A DNA stretch of 64,000 nucleotides from Granulicella arctica (GTDB taxonomy: Bacteria; Acidobacteriota; Terriglobia; Terriglobales; Acidobacteriaceae), in NCBI RefSeq assembly GCF_025685605.1, contig NZ_JAGTUT010000001.1:124001-188000 (forward strand). The letters are read 5' to 3'. Below are positions 1-9,046 of the stretch, piece by piece. Both the position numbers and the translations under genes were made by a program. The notes under the pieces are model-generated. The model was not told the origin of the DNA. It saw only the letters and a program-made list of their open reading frames with translations, and did no database searches. Positions within the stretch are counted from its first letter, which is position 1, and each line of letters begins with the position of its first letter.

Positions 1-1
1 G

Positions 2-154
2 TGGCTGTATCGACTCAAGCAGGAACCAAAACGGTTATGGCGAAGATACCTCTACCTGAATCCTCACTATCTGCTGCTACTTTTGCTTCAACTTCTCGGT
101 AAGAGTTTTCCTACAGATGGAGTAAGGCCGTCCGCCGTGATAGGGCCTGGGTAG
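2..154 (+). CDS. WecG/TagA/CpsF-family glycosyltransferase, C-terminal end only
   Basis: The reading frame is open from the window edge to a TAG at 152-154 and encodes the last 50 residues of a protein. It begins WLYRLKQEPKRLWRRYLYLN, which fits the C-terminal signature of WecG/TagA/CpsF transferases (W-x-x-R-L-x-x-E-P-x-R-L-x-x-R-Y). These enzymes add the second sugar (ManNAc-type or glucosyl) to an undecaprenyl-diphosphate-linked sugar at the inner membrane. The rest of the gene lies outside the window. Its place just upstream of ugd and the polymer export genes suggests the polysaccharide locus extends to the left. The family call rests on one motif, but the motif is distinctive; a second complete member is at 56422-57192. 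Confidence 0.72.
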   Translation, partial: WLYRLKQEPKRLWRRYLYLNPHYLLLLLLQLLGKSFPTDGVRPSAVIGPG

Positions 155-219
155 CGTCTCTGAGTAGCGCGTGCGGCGCATACAGGATTAGTTGAAGGCA
201 AGATCGTCTGGCAGCAGTA

Positions 220-246
220 TTGGACAGCACCCACTTTGTTTATGAT
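220..246 (+). promoter_or_regulatory. candidate sigma-70 promoter of the first XRE gene
   Basis: A TATGAT hexamer at 241-246 lies 24 bases before the start codon. A TTGGAC-like -35 lies at 220-225, but the spacer is only 15 bases. The -10 looks good and the -35 is weak, which would suit a promoter needing an activator. Confidence 0.3.
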
Positions 247-270
247 CTAAAAATCGGAGAAGTTTAGGAA

Positions 271-558
271 ATGGCGGATGAATTATTCAAAGCGTCACGA
301 TCCCCGAAACTAGCATATAAGGGTTCAGAAGCGAGATACCAAACTCCAATGGATGTGAGTGGTCGGTTTGGTGTTCGACTCAGGCAGCTACGATTAGAAC
401 GAAGCCTTACTCAGTTGCGTATGGCAATCGAATTTGGAATAGATCGCAGCTATATCAGCGATGTGGAGAGAGGTCGCAAAGCAATCTCATTACCCATGTT
501 AGAAGTATTGGCACTCGGGCTTAAGGTTTCGCTCTCAGATTTACTAAAGGAAATATAA
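271..558 (+). CDS. XRE-family helix-turn-helix regulator (left copy)
   Basis: A 95-residue DNA-binding protein. Residues about 32-95 form a Cro/C1-type five-helix HTH, with the typical LTQLRMA...DRSYISDVERGRK pattern of the recognition helix region and a C-terminal SLSDLL helix. The first 30 residues are polar and probably disordered. A purine-rich GGAGAAG...AGGAA stretch precedes the ATG. A close paralogue at 12747-13028 matches it at 51 of 64 positions in the HTH, and the pair brackets the exopolysaccharide locus, so both are likely to regulate it. There is no sensor or protease domain, so any signal input is not visible. Confidence 0.85.
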   Translation: MADELFKASRSPKLAYKGSEARYQTPMDVSGRFGVRLRQLRLERSLTQLRMAIEFGIDRSYISDVERGRKAISLPMLEVLALGLKVSLSDLLKEI

Positions 559-633
559 GCGTTGCACGTAAATCCCTTTACGAGTAAGCAATCCCCTGCA
601 ATCTTTTAGATCTACTAGCCTTGGAGATCATTT

Positions 634-2094
634 ATGAAAATATCGGTTGTTGGTGCTGGGTACGTTGGCTTGGTCTCCGCGGCTTGCTTCGCGGAGATCG
701 GACATGATGTTATCTGTGTGGATAATGATTCTGACAAGATTCGAAGGCTAAGCGCAGGTGAGATACCGATTCACGAGGAGCACCTTCCTTTGCTGCTTGA
801 ACGTCACCTGGGCCAACGTCTAAATTTCTCCAGTGATCTTGGCGAAGCCGTTCGGTTCTGCGAGGCAATTTTTATCTGTGTTGGAACGCCACCTTCTCCT
901 AATGGAGAAGCAGACCTTTCCTATGTTGAAGGGGTAGCACGAGAGATTGCACATCTACTGAACGGCCCCAAAGTGATTGTCGAGAAAAGCACGGTGCCTG
1001 TCGGCACGTGTGAGGCCGTTTCGCGCACACTCCTACTAAGTGGGGTCAGTCCGATGGATTTCAGTGTCGCGTCTAATCCAGAGTTTCTTCGTGAAGGAAC
1101 TGCCGTCAGTGATTTCCTTTTTCCTGATCGCATCCTGCTCGGCGTTCCGGATCAGCGGAGCCATTCAATCATGACGCAGATTTATGCTCCCATCTTGAAC
1201 GGAAGCTATTACCTATCTCCGGATGCGATCAAAGGTTCGACGTGTACATCTACAAAGCTGATTATCTCGAGCGTCAAGAGTGCAGAGTTAATTAAGCACG
1301 CCTCGAATGCCTTTCTTGCCCTGAAGATTTCCTTCATCAATGCCGTTTCGATCGTATGTGAGCGGGTCGGAGCGGACGTACGGCAGGTTTCGGAAGGCCT
1401 CGGGGCGGACTCCCGAATTGGTCCTCGGTTCCTCAATCCAGGCATAGGTTACGGAGGATCCTGCTTCCCGAAAGATGTCTTGGCATTTCGCTCAGTGGCA
1501 CGAAGCGTTGGTTACGACTTTAACCTGCTAACGGAAGTCATTGCTATCAACGAAACACAGAAATCACTGTTCATAGCTAAAATTCGAAACGCACTATGGA
1601 CGTTACGCGGCAAGAAACTTGCAGTCCTCGGCATGGCATTCAAGGGAGGCACGGACGATGTCCGAGACTCCCCGGCTTTGGATATCATCCTGAGCCTTAG
1701 AGCTCAAGGAGCGGAGGTCCGCGCTTTCGATCCTGCCGCAATGAAACGCGCAGCAGCATTGCTCCCTGAAGGGACCGCCACCTTCACCCCGGATGCTTAT
1801 TCGGCCTGCACAGGGGCAGACGCCCTGATTGTTCTTACTGAGTGGCCAGAGTTCGCAAATCTAGATTTCGCTCGCGTTCGTAAACTTCTAAGATTTCCAA
1901 TCGTTCTGGACGGGCGCAATCTTCTGAATGCGCAGGCAGTGCGCGACGCCGGCCTCACATACTTCGGCATCGGAGGTGACATCGAGCAGCCATTGTCACC
2001 GCTGAACCAGTTCGAAGACATCTTTGACCCTGTCCATGTGCTCTATGAGCAGGCACCCCCACAAGTCGTCAATACAGAAACACAACTTGCATAG
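634..2094 (+). CDS. ugd: UDP-glucose 6-dehydrogenase
   Basis: Cytoplasmic NAD-dependent enzyme that oxidises UDP-glucose twice to UDP-glucuronate, supplying acidic sugar to the polymer. The N-terminal Rossmann motif GAGYVGLV starts at residue 7, and the catalytic-cysteine motif GYGGSCFPKD is at about 272-281 (Cys277), in the UDP-glucose rather than the GDP-mannose form of the family. The C-terminal half contains the second nucleotide-binding domain (KLAVLGMAFKGGTDDVRDS). The length of 486 is somewhat above the usual 430-450, with a short extra C-terminal tail. A GGAG box lies 8 bases before the ATG. It is the first enzyme of the + strand exopolysaccharide operon. Confidence 0.93.
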   Translation: MKISVVGAGYVGLVSAACFAEIGHDVICVDNDSDKIRRLSAGEIPIHEEHLPLLLERHLGQRLNFSSDLGEAVRFCEAIFICVGTPPSPNGEADLSYVEGVAREIAHLLNGPKVIVEKSTVPVGTCEAVSRTLLLSGVSPMDFSVASNPEFLREGTAVSDFLFPDRILLGVPDQRSHSIMTQIYAPILNGSYYLSPDAIKGSTCTSTKLIISSVKSAELIKHASNAFLALKISFINAVSIVCERVGADVRQVSEGLGADSRIGPRFLNPGIGYGGSCFPKDVLAFRSVARSVGYDFNLLTEVIAINETQKSLFIAKIRNALWTLRGKKLAVLGMAFKGGTDDVRDSPALDIILSLRAQGAEVRAFDPAAMKRAAALLPEGTATFTPDAYSACTGADALIVLTEWPEFANLDFARVRKLLRFPIVLDGRNLLNAQAVRDAGLTYFGIGGDIEQPLSPLNQFEDIFDPVHVLYEQAPPQVVNTETQLA

Positions 2095-2142
2095 ACAGGA
2101 TACTTAAGCTTCATAAGTATCTTGGCTCCAACGGAGGACCGC

Positions 2143-5100
2143 ATGTTAGACAATCACAGTCTTGCCACCCGCTCCAGTAGAACAGGAATGCAAGAACCAC
2201 TGCTCGACCTACCAATGGCTCCTAAGGAGTTCAGCGTTGTAGATCTGTGGAAGGTAGTTCGACGGAGAAGAACCGTAGTACTGGCGGGAATATGTGGTTC
2301 CATTCTGCTAGGTGCTGTCGTGTCGCTGGCAACGCCACGTCTTTATCGTGCAGAAGCGAAGTTACAGATTCTCAAGCAGGATGCGGCGGCAGGTCTGTCA
2401 GATCCGGCTCAGGCGTCTGCATCGGCTGCAGCGGACGCTCTTGATTTCAACCTTGCTGTTCAAACCCAGGTAGACGTCCTTAAATCTAGAAACATGGCAC
2501 TGCGTATTATTCGCGAACTCGGGATAGATAAGGAGGCAGACTATCAGCTCAGAGGCGGTAAATATTTCGATGAGAATCGAAAATCGCTCGAGCAATCCCC
2601 CAAGCATCTTGCCTATGTGCTGTCTAAGTACGACAAAAGACTCCATGTTGATTCTGTTTCTGGATCTCGCTTGATTTCAGTTAGTTTCCTTGATGCCAGT
2701 CCCGCGCGCTCAGCACAGGTGGTCAATCAACTACTTGCGGATTTCATTGAATACAACTACCAGGTTCGTCTTACGGCGAGTTCTCAGGCCAACTCTGTGC
2801 TTGCGAATGAGCTTCAATCCATGAAAGCTCAGGTAGACAGTTCGCAAGCAAACGTGGCGAAACTACAGCAACAGTCCGGGATCTACGGAGTCGATGAAGC
2901 TAATAACTCGACCAATGCGAAGCTTGATCAGCTGAATGCTCAGCTGACTGCCGCGCAGGCAAATCTGGCCGTAAAACAATCCATCTATAAACTGGCAACC
3001 ACTCGCAGCCCAGAGGTTCTTGCTGGCATGCTCGGGGCGCAGGCAACTGGGGCAAACACTACCAACGCTCCACTGCAACTTCTGCGTCAGCAGCAAGCTG
3101 ATGCCGCAGCCAACTACTCAGAACTAAACGCTCACTACGGGTCTCAATATCCGCGTGTCCTACAGGCAGGACAACGTCTGCAGTCTATCCAAACATCGAT
3201 CAATGCCGAGATTGACCGTCTCGTCGGCCAAGCAGCCGCGGAGTACAAAGTTGCGGTAGATACTGAGGCCTCCGCAACACGAGCTCTGCAAATGCAGAAG
3301 AATGTAGCAGCGCAAATGAATCGCGATGCAACTCTCTATACCTCTGCCAAGCATGAAGCTGATGCGAGTCGCGATCTGTACGAGCAGTTGCTCCGACGCT
3401 TGAAGGAAGCTGGTGTGCTGGCTGGATTACGTTCCACAAACCTCAGTGTCCTTGACCCTGCGATCCTTCCAGACAAACCCTCACAGCCAATTGTGCTGCT
3501 CTATTTGTTGATCGCGGCTCTAATCGGCTTGGTCGTTGGTGTAATTGGTGCATTTCTGATTGACGCCATCGATGAAACCATCAGAGATCCCCAGAAGATT
3601 GAAGACCTCCTAGGCTATCCTGTTCTCGCGCTGATCCCGCCTGTCGAAAAATCGCTCTCTCACGCAGCTGTCCAGTCCCTCCAGCGGAGTTCTCATGGGT
3701 CGATTTGGCAATATCAAGTTACAGCGAAGGCACCGCGCTCCGCCGTAGCGGAAGCCTTCCGCGTACTCCGTACCGCTGTCCTTTCTACTCTCCGAAAGGA
3801 CAAAGACACGGTGATGGCGATCTCAAGCACCTCCGAGTCAGAAGGGAAAAGCTTCATCACCTTCAATCTCGCTGCGGCGTTGGCGCAATCAGGTCGCACG
3901 GTTCTCGTAATTGATGCAGATCTTCGTAAACGCACCTTGACCCACGCTCTGGCGCTCGAGAATCGGGACGGCTTGGACGAAGCCGTAGGGGAACAGAATT
4001 GGCAGAAATACATCACAACTTACGAAGAGGTTCCTGGACTCTTCGTCTTGCCGGCAGGCCACCAGATTCACTTCCCTTCCGATGTATTGGGTTCCCCGGC
4101 AATGAAAGAGCTGGTCGATCATCTCCGATCGGCTTTCGATTTCATCTTGATTGACACTCCATCTATCCTTGACGTCACCGACACGGTGTCGCTTTCGCAG
4201 TCTGTGGACGGGATCGTATTGGTTGCAAAGTGCGGAAAGACTCCGCAGCATTCTTTAGCCCGAACCCTTTCAGTGCTTCAAAGGGCAAACGCTCGGGTTC
4301 TTGGTGTCGTCATGAACAACATGGACTTCCGGTCTGCTGACTTTTATTACTATTGGGGTAAACAGAGTTCCGGCTACGCCCCTACCAGCGCTCAGATCTT
4401 CTCTCCGGCCGCAAGGATTGTTTCAAGTCGAACAACTATCGCCTTGCTAGCCCTTTCCACCCTGTTCGGCACAGCGTTTGGCCAGGGAGTTTCCGCCCAT
4501 CCTATATCTGTTTCGTCGCAAAATGATGCTCCTTTCAGCCAGCCCGGTTCAATGGCCAATATTGCACCGCAAAAGACGATCATCGGCACAGGGGATCTTC
4601 TGAGCATTGGGGTTTACGACGCTCCTGAACTAACACAGGAAGTTCGCGTAAATTCAGAAGGGTCGATCCATCTAACTTTGCTTGGCGATATCACTGCGGT
4701 TGGTCTTCAGCCAGACAAGTTGGCACATTCAATTGAGGCGGACTTAAAGGATCGAAATTTTATCCGAGATCCTCATGTCTCCGTCAGCGTCAAGGAGTTC
4801 ACAACCCAGGGAGTGACGGTCGAAGGTGAAGTAAAAAAGCCAGGCCTCTACCCGGTATTTTCCTCGAGGTCGCTCGTAGACGTGATCGCCCTGGCCGATG
4901 GCGTAACTAGCACCGCCGATACGCACATTACGATTCGCCGCCAAGGCGGTAGCAAAATTGATCGCGTCACGCTTTCTCAAGACAACGGCCGTGAGGTTGC
5001 GGATAACGATGTCCGCGTCTTCCCCGGTGATACCGTCATCGTTCCACGAACAGGACTCACCTACGTCTTGGGTGACGTACAACGTCCAGGGGGCTACATG

Positions 5101-5388
5101 ATGCGGGATAACGGCTCGATGACGATCCTGCAAGCAATCTCCGAGGCGCAGGGCACCACTCGCAACGCCTCTCTCAAACACGTGATGCTCCTTCGCAAGG
5201 AAGACGGGGTCACACACACGATTCCGATCGAATTAAAGGCAATTCAACGTGGCCAGCAGCCGGATCAAGCGCTATTGGCAGGAGATATCCTTTTCGTGCC
5301 TACAAGTGGTTTGAAGAGTTTTGCTAATAGTACTGCGGGCATTGCCGCCTCTGTGTCTGGTGCTGCACTCTACGCAGTGGCACGGTAG
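2143..5388 (+). CDS. Wzc-type co-polymerase/tyrosine kinase fused to a Wza-type export domain
   Basis: A single chain of 1081 residues joins two proteins that are normally separate. Order: TM1 near residue 46-66, a periplasmic Wzz region with long coiled coil (to about 440), TM2 (about 446-470), a cytoplasmic BY-kinase with Walker A-like SESEGKSF (564-571), Walker A' VLVIDADLR (from 586) and Walker B ILIDTPS (near 669), and a short tyrosine cluster FYYYW (734-738). A third hydrophobic segment TIALLALSTLFGTAFG follows (about 765-780), resembling an uncleaved signal peptide. Then come a polysaccharide-export domain (from about 812) and two SLBB repeats (from about 890 and 973). The frame is open throughout. 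The ATG at 2143 has a GGAGGA box 5 bases upstream; a TTG at 2122 is less likely. It should control polymer length and form part of the periplasmic exit path. Confidence 0.88.
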   Translation: MLDNHSLATRSSRTGMQEPLLDLPMAPKEFSVVDLWKVVRRRRTVVLAGICGSILLGAVVSLATPRLYRAEAKLQILKQDAAAGLSDPAQASASAAADALDFNLAVQTQVDVLKSRNMALRIIRELGIDKEADYQLRGGKYFDENRKSLEQSPKHLAYVLSKYDKRLHVDSVSGSRLISVSFLDASPARSAQVVNQLLADFIEYNYQVRLTASSQANSVLANELQSMKAQVDSSQANVAKLQQQSGIYGVDEANNSTNAKLDQLNAQLTAAQANLAVKQSIYKLATTRSPEVLAGMLGAQATGANTTNAPLQLLRQQQADAAANYSELNAHYGSQYPRVLQAGQRLQSIQTSINAEIDRLVGQAAAEYKVAVDTEASATRALQMQKNVAAQMNRDATLYTSAKHEADASRDLYEQLLRRLKEAGVLAGLRSTNLSVLDPAILPDKPSQPIVLLYLLIAALIGLVVGVIGAFLIDAIDETIRDPQKIEDLLGYPVLALIPPVEKSLSHAAVQSLQRSSHGSIWQYQVTAKAPRSAVAEAFRVLRTAVLSTLRKDKDTVMAISSTSESEGKSFITFNLAAALAQSGRTVLVIDADLRKRTLTHALALENRDGLDEAVGEQNWQKYITTYEEVPGLFVLPAGHQIHFPSDVLGSPAMKELVDHLRSAFDFILIDTPSILDVTDTVSLSQSVDGIVLVAKCGKTPQHSLARTLSVLQRANARVLGVVMNNMDFRSADFYYYWGKQSSGYAPTSAQIFSPAARIVSSRTTIALLALSTLFGTAFGQGVSAHPISVSSQNDAPFSQPGSMANIAPQKTIIGTGDLLSIGVYDAPELTQEVRVNSEGSIHLTLLGDITAVGLQPDKLAHSIEADLKDRNFIRDPHVSVSVKEFTTQGVTVEGEVKKPGLYPVFSSRSLVDVIALADGVTSTADTHITIRRQGGSKIDRVTLSQDNGREVADNDVRVFPGDTVIVPRTGLTYVLGDVQRPGGYMMRDNGSMTILQAISEAQGTTRNASLKHVMLLRKEDGVTHTIPIELKAIQRGQQPDQALLAGDILFVPTSGLKSFANSTAGIAASVSGAALYAVAR

Positions 5389-5424
5389 GCGACTCCTAGG
5401 ACTACTACTCACAAGATCACCCAA

Positions 5425-6729
5425 GTGGGAACCCAATTGAACAGAAACTTTTACAAAATGGTCGTTGTCGCACTCCTACTCACGCAAATGGGGATAGTGA
5501 TGGGTCTGGTCTCTCCCGGTCTTGCAGATACCGATCTTGGTGTTGTCTCAAATCAGGTTCATCTGCCAGTAGTAATCAGTACCGCTATCCTGTACTTACT
5601 TGTCCTCACTCGCCTTGTCTCGATGCCCGCTCGCATGATCTTGGCCGTTCGAAGCATTGCTGTCTTCCTTCCGCTTATTGGCATGGTGATCCTGTCTGCG
5701 GCCTGGAGCACTGACCCATCGGTAACCCTCCGCCGAGCTGGGTTTCTGTTGTTGACCACCATCATCGCTCTTATCCTCGGGACAGATTTTGAGGTAACTG
5801 AGCTAGTACGATTACTGGCTGCAGCGAGCTTCATTCACATCCTACTGTGTGCCGCTTTTTTTGCCGTAGCCCCGCACACCCTCTACTCTCCTTCAGATGC
5901 CCATGCACTTAAAGGCCTCACCACACACAAGAATATCTTTGGATTTGAACAGGGCCTGGCGTTTCTAGCCTTTCTTTTTGTCCCGTTTCAGAGGTTTACC
6001 AAGTTTCGCCTACCCTTGGCCGCAGCAGCCTTCGTGCTTCTATTGCTCTCTCACTCGTCCGGCTCCCTGGTAGCCACAGTTAGCGCTCTTGCGTGCATAC
6101 CCTTTCTCTTTGTCCTAAAGTTTAGTCATGCGCAACGCCTTCCACTTTTGCTTATCGCGGCGACGATCTGGATCTGTTTGTTCTATCTATTGCTGACAAA
6201 CGCTTCTATCATCCCGACACTTTTATCGAAAGACGCCACGCTAACAGGGCGCACCCAACTCTGGAGCCTGGTGCTCATCGCGATCAGCAACCATCCACTA
6301 TTGGGCTATGGCTTCGATTCGTTCTGGCAGGGTCTTCAAGGAGACTCGCTCGTCATTATTCGTGGCGTAGGCTGGCTAGTGCCGACAGCCCATAACGGTT
6401 ATCTTGATCTGCTTCTCAGTATCGGATATGTCGGAGCATCGCTGTTTTGCGCAACTCTCTCCGTAGCAGCCATCCGCGCTGTAAACTACGTGAAAAGCGG
6501 GGTCATGCCCACCTCAGCACGTTTTTTCCCATGTGCATTTCTTGTATTCCTGCTTGTCTATAATCTTAACGAGAGCGCACTCTTGACTCGAAGCGGTATT
6601 CCTTTTCTACTCTTTGTCGCGATGAGCGCGTCGCTTAAGCTTCATCAAACAGTTGGCCAATCTTTACCAGTCGCCCAAGGATTATCTAAGAACTATAGAG
6701 TCCCTGTTCATCTTGCAAGCACTCCATAA
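5425..6729 (+). CDS. O-antigen polymerase/ligase-family membrane protein (Wzy-like)
   Basis: An integral membrane protein of 434 residues with about ten to twelve hydrophobic helices and a large loop in the C-terminal half. That loop holds the TGRTQLW...HPLLGYGFDSFW and AHNGYLDLLLSIGYVG motifs of the O-antigen ligase/polymerase superfamily (Wzy_C). In this position, between the co-polymerase and the flippase, polymerisation of lipid-linked repeat units at the periplasmic face is the likely role. The GTG at 5425 has no convincing ribosome site; TTG at 5437 or ATG at 5458 are alternatives. It starts 36 bases after the fusion gene, so it is probably co-transcribed. Confidence 0.85.
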   Translation: MGTQLNRNFYKMVVVALLLTQMGIVMGLVSPGLADTDLGVVSNQVHLPVVISTAILYLLVLTRLVSMPARMILAVRSIAVFLPLIGMVILSAAWSTDPSVTLRRAGFLLLTTIIALILGTDFEVTELVRLLAAASFIHILLCAAFFAVAPHTLYSPSDAHALKGLTTHKNIFGFEQGLAFLAFLFVPFQRFTKFRLPLAAAAFVLLLLSHSSGSLVATVSALACIPFLFVLKFSHAQRLPLLLIAATIWICLFYLLLTNASIIPTLLSKDATLTGRTQLWSLVLIAISNHPLLGYGFDSFWQGLQGDSLVIIRGVGWLVPTAHNGYLDLLLSIGYVGASLFCATLSVAAIRAVNYVKSGVMPTSARFFPCAFLVFLLVYNLNESALLTRSGIPFLLFVAMSASLKLHQTVGQSLPVAQGLSKNYRVPVHLASTP

Positions 6730-6806
6730 GACCACGGCAATGCAGCCACAAAGCTGCTAAGCATAGCGCTTCATCCCATCACGACACGGCACATCACAGG
6801 TTCTCA

Positions 6807-8084
6807 TTGCTTAAGAAGCTCATCCATAGCGAGACAGTTGCTTCAATCCTCGATCAAGCGGTAGTGAGCGGCGGCAACTTCCTGACTACACTTGTTCTTG
6901 CTCGGGTACTTATCCCGGCCGACTACGGTATATTCTCGCTTCTTTTCCTGTCACTTTTTGCAATCAACACCTGCCACTCATCACTTGTTGTTTATCCTCT
7001 CACGCTCAAGGGTGCTGCTGACCCCGCAGACTTGAGCCGTCTCACCTGCGCCGCGCTCCTCCACACGCTCCTACTTGCAGCACCGCTATCCCTCATCCTT
7101 TTAGTCATTACAATATTCCTGCATCACGTCTATCTCTGGCCCGTATTAGTGGTGGCGATGATCGCTTGGCAACTTCAGGAAACGGTGCGTCGCGCACTAC
7201 TTAGCGTCTTGCGCTTTCGTAGTGCGATCATGCCCGACATCCTCTGCTACGTGGGCCAGGGCCTCGTATTTGCCATCTTGCGGCCCCACAATCTCTCAAC
7301 GATCTTCTCGATCGTTGCTGGCACCTCATTTATTGCTGCACTTTGGCAATTCATCTTGACCGACGCGTGGAGCGCCAGACATTCGCCCGCACTCCTCACT
7401 TTCGTTAAAAGTCATGGAGTCTACTCGTGGTGGATGGGCCGCTTTGTCCTTGCAGGAAACGCGCTAAACATGATTGCATTACAAATTCCCGCCTGGACGC
7501 TGGCTTTCGCCTTCGATGCCACCAGGGTTGCCAATTATCAATCACTACTCAACCTTGTAGGAATTTCGAACCCGGTCATCTTCTCTATTAATTCTCTTCT
7601 AATTCCCACTGTTGCAAGAGAAGCAGTACATGGATATCGGCGAGCCCGCAAGATAGCTTTAGACTATGGCTTTCGCTACGGAGTCCTCCTGCTTCCAGCC
7701 TTCACAGCGATGATGTTGGTACCTCACGCTATTATGAAGTTGGTTTACGGCGGCGCATCACCTTACACGCTTTTGTCACCGCTTTTGCGAATCTTCGTAG
7801 CTGCTTTCGCGCTTCAATACATCGCAACTGTTGTAGGAGCGTATGAGGGAGGCATGTCGCGCCCGAAGACTTACATGTGGGTGCAGGTCATGGGCACAGG
7901 ACTTCTTCTCACCGTGGGTGTAGCAATGATATTTAGATTCGGCGTAACAGGGGCAGTCAGCGCGATGTTTGTTGCCAGTGCCGCACGACTGGTTACTTTT
8001 CTTGTCTTGGCACATCAGGCTGACAAGCAAGCTACCGTTGCCGATATCTATATAACAGACACGCACCTGGGAGAATACCAATGA
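6807..8084 (+). CDS. polysaccharide flippase (Wzx-like, MOP superfamily)
   Basis: 425 residues with about twelve hydrophobic helices. The N-terminal segment has the ILDQAVVSGGNFLTTLVLAR pattern common in oligosaccharide flippases of the MATE/MOP superfamily. It would move undecaprenyl-linked repeat units from the cytoplasmic to the periplasmic leaflet. No ATG is available near the front; TTG at 6807 is the most upstream usable start, since an ATG at 6741 runs at once into a stop. The stop overlaps the next start as ATGA (8081-8084), which implies translational coupling with the glycosyltransferase gene. Confidence 0.82.
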   Translation: MLKKLIHSETVASILDQAVVSGGNFLTTLVLARVLIPADYGIFSLLFLSLFAINTCHSSLVVYPLTLKGAADPADLSRLTCAALLHTLLLAAPLSLILLVITIFLHHVYLWPVLVVAMIAWQLQETVRRALLSVLRFRSAIMPDILCYVGQGLVFAILRPHNLSTIFSIVAGTSFIAALWQFILTDAWSARHSPALLTFVKSHGVYSWWMGRFVLAGNALNMIALQIPAWTLAFAFDATRVANYQSLLNLVGISNPVIFSINSLLIPTVAREAVHGYRRARKIALDYGFRYGVLLLPAFTAMMLVPHAIMKLVYGGASPYTLLSPLLRIFVAAFALQYIATVVGAYEGGMSRPKTYMWVQVMGTGLLLTVGVAMIFRFGVTGAVSAMFVASAARLVTFLVLAHQADKQATVADIYITDTHLGEYQ

Positions 8085-9046
8085 GTGCCTGTGCTCCAAC
8101 TACTATGCGGGCAGCATCACCCGGCGATATTACGGTTCAGATCTGTGTTCTAACTTACAAACGTCCAGACCTGCTCCGCTCTACTCTTGAATCCTTGATG
8201 CAGCAGGCGACTTGTCTATCCCAGAGCCGCAGAACACTCCAGTTGCATTTGCTTGTCGTAGATAATGATTCCGCTCAAAGTGGTCACCACGTAGTGGACG
8301 AGTTCTCGCTGAATTCTCCACATCCGCTCCGTTACATCTCTGAACCTGCTCGAGGACTGTCAACTGCCAGAAATCGTGCTCTTGATGAATCCACGTGGGC
8401 AGACTTTGTCGCCTTTATCGACGATGATGAGACAGCGAATCCCGATTGGCTCGTGACTCTTGTCGCCGGGGCGTTATGTTTCGAAGCTGATGTCGTAACC
8501 GGACCAGTTCATCCTCGGTATAGTGACGCCCCTCACTGGATCAAGCAGGGTGGCTTCTTCAGCCCGGTCCAGCGTAAGACGGGCTCGGAAGTTCCTTTCG
8601 TCGCCACAAACAATGTGCTTCTAAGCAGTTCTATAGTTCAAATCTTTCGATTCGATAGTCGCTTCGATCAGACGGGTGGAGAAGACACCGAATATTTTAT
8701 GCGTGTTGCACACAACGGGCATCGAATCGTCTGGGTTCAGGAAGCTGTTGTCACTGAGGCGATTCCGCAAGAGCGAACAAACCTGCGTTGGCTTCTAAGT
8801 AGAGCTCGCTCTGACGCAAACAGGTATACCCGGAGTTGTCTATCATTCGATAGAGGTCCGCGGACAATTGCACTTCGCCTTTTCACTGCCTCCGGCGGCT
8901 TTCTAAAGGGAGCGCTACTCTTGCCATGCGTAGTCTTCGGGAGACACTGTGCTGCTCGTGGCCTTCAGCTTATCAGTCGTTCCATCGGGACACTAGCTGC
9001 CCTGCGCGGACAAGCCCACGTTTACTACCGGCCTGCCAATGACTGA
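8081..9046 (+). CDS. family 2 glycosyltransferase
   Basis: A cytoplasmic GT-A fold inverting glycosyltransferase of 321 residues. It opens with VQICVLTYKRPDLLRSTLESL, and the metal/nucleotide-binding acidic motif FIDDDE has Asp114-Asp116. A later EDTEYFMR stretch holds the usual catalytic-base ED motif. The C-terminal part is more hydrophobic and may touch the membrane. It adds one sugar to the lipid-linked repeat unit; donor and acceptor cannot be read from sequence. It overlaps the gene before by 4 bases and the next by 8. Confidence 0.87.
   Translation: MSACAPTTMRAASPGDITVQICVLTYKRPDLLRSTLESLMQQATCLSQSRRTLQLHLLVVDNDSAQSGHHVVDEFSLNSPHPLRYISEPARGLSTARNRALDESTWADFVAFIDDDETANPDWLVTLVAGALCFEADVVTGPVHPRYSDAPHWIKQGGFFSPVQRKTGSEVPFVATNNVLLSSSIVQIFRFDSRFDQTGGEDTEYFMRVAHNGHRIVWVQEAVVTEAIPQERTNLRWLLSRARSDANRYTRSCLSFDRGPRTIALRLFTASGGFLKGALLLPCVVFGRHCAARGLQLISRSIGTLAALRGQAHVYYRPAND

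Noticed and set aside
2122..2142. TTG start giving seven more residues on the kinase/export fusion
   Set aside because: ATG 2143 has a GGAGGA ribosome site at good distance; the TTG has none.
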